A stretch of 64,000 bases of DNA, taken from assembly GCA_030248065.1 (NCBI GenBank), contig JASAMV010003880.1:30777-94776 (forward strand), in the 5' to 3' direction. Within the stretch, counting starts at the first letter, position 1. The number at the start of each line of letters is the position of its first letter. The stretch is from Rhynchonema sp. JSB1_4 (taxonomy: Eukaryota; Nematoda; Chromadorea; Monhysterida; Xyalidae). The position numbers were made by a program, and so were the translations under genes. The notes beneath the pieces were generated by a model. That model was not told where the DNA came from. It saw only the letters and a list, made by a program, of their open reading frames with translations, and made no database searches. Of this stretch, positions 59,442-64,000 are shown in pieces.

Positions 59442-61555
59442 CAACAGTTGCATAAACTTGAGTATGATGTTTCATGGCGATGTGATGCTCTAGCTCTACA
59501 GCCTGACACTGTATTGAAAATCACTAGCTTGACAAGGCACACCAACACACGTTATGTACACTGGTATTACCGTGCCGTTTTGCATGCGTGATGCCAAGGC
59601 AAGGCCAGTTGTAACGTAGTTGACGAAAGTCGTCCAAGAATATCCTTTTGACTCGGCATTTTGTTATAATTGGCCATGGCATTTTTTGACAGTCTGTGTG
59701 AACATTTTTGTGAACCGACTTGCGTCAACCACATTACACTACGCCACGTGGTTTAGGTGGGTCATGTCAACGCATATTGTGTCCAAAACCCAACGCAACA
59801 CAAATACACATGAAACCAAAAGCGGTCAATAAATCAAAATAGCGTGTGCACGCCCATTAATCAACTGGTCTGGCCACTTTAGCTACTGCTCGATACAAAG
59901 CTGGTTGGCACGCATTGCACGGATACTCTGATTGCTGGAGCTGGTATCCTGTTGACATTATAATTTTGCTTTATGTGTTCTTTTGCAATAATATGTGAGC
60001 CTAACGTCCTGTAGCGTCATTATGTTATATGTCAGAGGTCTCATCAGCGCAAAGTGCACCTGCAGTATGGTACAGTGTCACTGAATGAGCGCCATAAATA
60101 ACCCACGCTTACCCATAGGTATACACGATTAAAGAGCGGCATTTTGAAAATGTCCCAAATTGAGCCGTATGAATATACATAAGGCCCAGAACGGCAGACA
60201 TGCGTTGTTACCTAATGACCCACAGACAGAAAAGACGTTTCGCTTCACGTATGGCCGTTGCGGCATTTCCGCTAATCTAAATTGTCATGCTCCGTGTTTT
60301 TGCATCAGACAAGCACAGAGCGATTTGCGCAACCTTTTTGACTGAACACCGGCGTTACTAATTGACTGGGCAGGGATAATAAGCAAGGAACCCATGACGT
60401 TATACGTAGCAATATGCGCGGTAGGATAGATAATGTACAGTACATTAGTTCAAGCTTTGCGACATTTTATCCAAAAATGCCTTTTGATGCCCGTTCAAGC
60501 TTTTCTTGCGAAAAAAACTCGATATACCATGAACTATTTTCAAGAAAGTTTGCCGGCTTCCTTTCAATCCCAGTGCCGCAACTCCCTTGACGACATTCGA
60601 AAGAAAGCATGGAAATCTCATTATTTTTCCTGCCGATCGGTTTTTTTTGTTCCACCAACTTGGGATGGAACAGACAGACACATAGACTACTTCTTAGCTA
60701 CAAGTTGCGGCCGCGCCTCTCTCCACCGAGATTTGCACAGACCTTGCATGGCCAGATACATACCTCTCAAGGTATACATACGTACATATACGGACAGTGC
60801 ACCCTCTTTATATGGACCCTTCAGATTCAATAGTGAGCATTTTTGAGCCACACTTTGCCGTTCGGTTCCTGCACTCTCAACTGAAGATTCTTCAAAGCGA
60901 TGATCGAAAAACGCGCTGGATCCCGATCATTTCACTATATGAGCCAGGTAAACTGTACCTTGGTATACATACTCTACATACATACTGTACATATTGTGCA
61001 TAGGGTTCAGTAGTGCGCTGGGTGGTCCCTTGATGTGCGCAGAACGCATGACACAAGTGTGCATGCAGACAGACGTGCAAACAAAAAAAGAGACGCCACT
61101 GCGATTTGCACCAAAACACATAGTACTACTGTACCTATACATGTGCTGTACACATACCATTAGTTAGCATGCGCATTGTATCATACTTGTGTACCATGGC
61201 ACCGGGGTTCCGCTTCAAAACATATACAACATCGCAAGAGACTATCTACACGCGCGTTACTTTTTATGCGCTGCGCGCGCGTACTACCACCACGCGTGTG
61301 TGTCTCTAAAGGCTTGCTTGCTCGCGCATGTGCGTACTCCAAAAAGGAACCACTGAGCCCATTTTGGGCACTGCCAACCCCGCTGTGCGGGCCACTTTTC
61401 CGCTCCGTCTATCCGAACAGAACGGCAACACTGGTTTTTATACGCATGTGCCGCTGTGGGTTGGGCTGCGGCTGGCTCTAAGTGCATAGATGCCTTGGCC
61501 CATTATTCTTCGTCTTTTGTTACGACGCTGCTTTTGATGTGTGTTTTGTTTGCAG

Positions 61556-61675
61556 GCTGTGTTTAGTGGTTGGTACAATGTTTACTTAATAAGTAGTCTC
61601 TTCTTGATACCCATTTCCTATGGTATAATGGCCAGACTAGGCACATTACGTTATTCTGTGAGGTGGCTGGTTCAG
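61556..61675 (+). CDS. Candidate internal exon of a multi-pass membrane protein
   Basis: TTTGCAG acceptor before 61556, CAG|GTAATA donor after 61675, exactly 40 codons: AVFSGWYNVYLISSLFLIPI then SYGIMARLGTLRYSVRW. The hydrophobic run with an internal Pro followed by basic residues resembles helix 5 of a rhodopsin-type receptor. Other open segments nearby (for example 60850-60950, FEPHFAVRFLHSQLK) could be further exons, but their phases do not join, so no gene model is offered. Confidence 0.3.
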
Positions 61676-63660
61676 GTAATACGGTACATCAACATTATTA
61701 TCCGGGATTGGTGGAATTCACTTCTGAAAGTTCCGGCGCCAACGGTTATTTCCCGTGGATTCTGCAAAAAAAATTTCCATTGTGGCTCGCAAATCAAGCC
61801 AAACACTATCAGCCAAGTTCCCAGTTGGTGGTCTCTTTTCAAAGCACTGCGGTAAAAAAAAGACCAACCAGCCATTTTTGTCACCACGAACTGTTTGGGC
61901 ACACTCGAGGGTGTGACACACAGTGGGTTCTATGTAGGTTCCACCATTTTTGGGCTAATCGACCGAAATGGCTTTCACAATCACAAGCTGTCAGGCCCGT
62001 TATTCAAATTCAATATGTTGGTTCCACGACGCAAGCCAAGCCCAGTGCATACATTTATCATCGCGCAATCTTGTATTGTGATAAGCCCGCATGCGCCTGT
62101 CTCTCTCTGTCTTCTTCTTATTTTGCGTTTTAAATTTCCACAAGAGAAAAAACGCGATTATGCCCTTGTGTCTGAGGCTGTCAAACAAACATGTGCCGTC
62201 TTTTTTTATCGCGTAATCTTACAGTGTGCCGTAAAGGCTCTTCTGAAACCTTTTATGCCACGCCATTCTGCTGTTCTTTATTTTTATTCGGTTCAACAAA
62301 GTGCTCAGTGTTGCCGTATGTCTTCATAAATACAGATGATTTTGGATTAAATTTCTTGTCCCAACTTTGTTATTTTTTCCACGTAAGTGCGATGTCTTTC
62401 ACAAAGCATCCCATTTTTATTCACTTGAGGGTGGCCATAAGCGGCATCTTGTGCTGTCGTTGGGTCAATTCATCTTGTCCGTATGCGCCGCATTTTTCGT
62501 CTGACGCCGGTCAGAGGCACCAACACCTACTGAATGTACAGTATGCATACTGTAGGTACATCCGTTTCAGCGATGTCTGACCACTTGGCTTTGACCGTTC
62601 CAAAATGTACAAAGTTCAAACCATTTTTGGCCTTTCGTGGTATTGTATAAGTACTGCCAAATGTATAGTAGGTGTACTTGACCGTGCAGCAAGGGTCACA
62701 ACTTTCCACGAAGCGATAAAAAGTTATAAGCCCATGAAGACGTTTCGCTCTTCAAAAGATACCACTTGCGCAGACAATACTGCACCTCTCTGCAGTTTTA
62801 TGTCTCTGATCTGAGGAAAGATATTGCACCAGAGAATACAATTTCAATTAGGCATAGAAATTTATTGCTCTCAATATTCTCTTCGTATATATCAGAAACT
62901 AGCATACATAGGCCTCCGCTTTTGCCACGTACAGTATTGTATAGAGATGTCAAATCTTATGAGAATGATTCTTATTTTTCAATTTTTCTGGAAAAAAGAT
63001 GTTCCGCAATAACATGCACAATGACGTGATGAGTGTGCGTGCGCAAATGTGTGCAGGACAGGGTGGTCAAAAAATTATTCATCCCGACGGCATATGGAAA
63101 CGCACGTTATCCTTGCAAAGGAACTTGTTGACCATCCTGTGAGGTGCACCCTTCGACCTTGCATCACAATTGTTGAGGCATGATGCACTTCAAGTTCATT
63201 GTCAAATTATAATCACATTGTGTGTGGAATTACGGGCGTATAAATAAATCGAATATTGTATTTATTATTCTGAGTGTGTGAAAGTAATGCTCCATCCATG
63301 TATTATCGCAAATAATCGTGTGTCGCGTGCAGGCGCATGCAGGCCTGAAATTGCAGCTGGTATACTACTGCTCCAAAACCGAACTGATGCAAAGTCCGCT
63401 CTTCAGAAAGTGTAATGGCAGTCAAATGACGGTATTGTTCGGGTGCTTGGATAGTTTTATTCCGACGACACTTCATTTTGTCGAACTCCAAGTTGCTGTC
63501 AGGCGTTTTGATGTCGGTTCTTGCCGAGCCCTTGGACATACATATATGTATAGGTTAATTGTGTCCATAATTGAAGGTCACTGAAGGAACATGAACCTGA
63601 ACAAGGTACCTAATGTATAACTGTACAATACAGTATACATACAGTATGTAAAGGAAAACT

Positions 63661-63832
63661 ACATCAACACGAGCCCGATTTCGGAGGTGCTAGATTAGTG
63701 AAACATTCATACGTGGCTGCTGATATGGCAAACTTCACACGTTGTGGAATACAACGTGGTGCATGAGGATTTCTCTTTCTTTTCGTTTTGCTGGTGCATC
63801 AACTCCGAAATCTGGCTCGTGTTGGCACAGTT
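63661..63832. mobile_element. MITE (CAACACGAGCCCGATTTCGG)
   Basis: CAACACGAGCCCGATTTCGG and inverted CCGAAATCTGGCTCGTGTTG. Right next to it, 63838-63960 is an inverted part-copy of the 36145-36500 MITE. Confidence 0.65.
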
Positions 63833-64000
63833 TGCCTTTACCATGTACAGTCCAGACACGAATTCATGAGACGACTTATTTTGAAGTTGACTTGAACGGA
63901 TCCAATAATGTTCCGGTTCCACGTATTTCGGAAATGAAAGAAAGAGAAACGCATGTCGTCGTATATCCCGGTGGTGTTTCGTCCCTATGGCCAAAAACTA

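Larger units (their letters stand above)
58247..64000. other. Right-end interval without a firm gene
   Basis: Contains MITEs at 59214-59441 and 63661-63832 and one candidate membrane exon at 61556-61675. Other open frames (for example 58743, with an ankyrin-like VKWLLLAGAVVDSH start, and 60433-60846) lack consistent splice phases, so I do not call them. Confidence 0.5.

Noticed and set aside
60433..60846. 137-codon plus-strand frame
   Set aside because: No recognised motif and its possible splice sites do not join the next open segments in phase.

Overview
This window is eukaryotic nuclear DNA, almost certainly from a nematode. Genes are split into short exons with TTTCAG-type acceptors. They include an innexin, a tandem pair of nematode-type DUF273 glycosyltransferase-like genes, a nematode-style cysteine-rich (Sushi/CCP-like) secreted protein, a JADE-type PHD-finger chromatin protein and a TMEM144-like membrane protein. 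I rebuilt the gene models by hand from splice sites, reading phase and family motifs. All complete models give coding lengths divisible by three.

Layout. 244-10994 (-): TMEM144-like gene, 5' part only, continuing past the left edge, with a 9 kb second intron that is almost entirely mobile DNA. 11147-13610: a 2.46 kb terminal-inverted-repeat element with perfect 50-bp ends, holding two coding-like minus-strand exons and a nested hAT-like MITE. 14985-28362 (-): complete 17-exon JADE gene (about 1092 aa) with MITEs in several introns. 28363-31505: gene-free repeats. 31506-37897 (-): secreted CCP-like gene. 37898-47357: 9.5 kb of repeats, including an inverted copy of the 3.06-9.08 kb block and a 211-bp TG microsatellite. 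47358-50921 (+): complete six-exon innexin (about 470 aa). 51675-54282 and 55345-58246 (+): tandem DUF273 genes A and B with matching intron positions. 58247-64000: MITEs plus one plausible transmembrane exon and no firm gene.

The genes are unrelated housekeeping, signalling and secretory genes; there is no pathway cluster. Mobile DNA dominates the architecture: hAT-like, Tc1/mariner-like, PIF/Harbinger-like and fold-back elements, many with visible target-site duplications. Two insertions have a paralogous empty site elsewhere in the same window. The observations most worth following are the gene-fragment-bearing TIR element at 11.1-13.6 kb, the two empty-site pairs, the MITE abutting a JADE splice donor, the excess of GTTGG donors in JADE, and a missing AG acceptor in DUF273 gene A.
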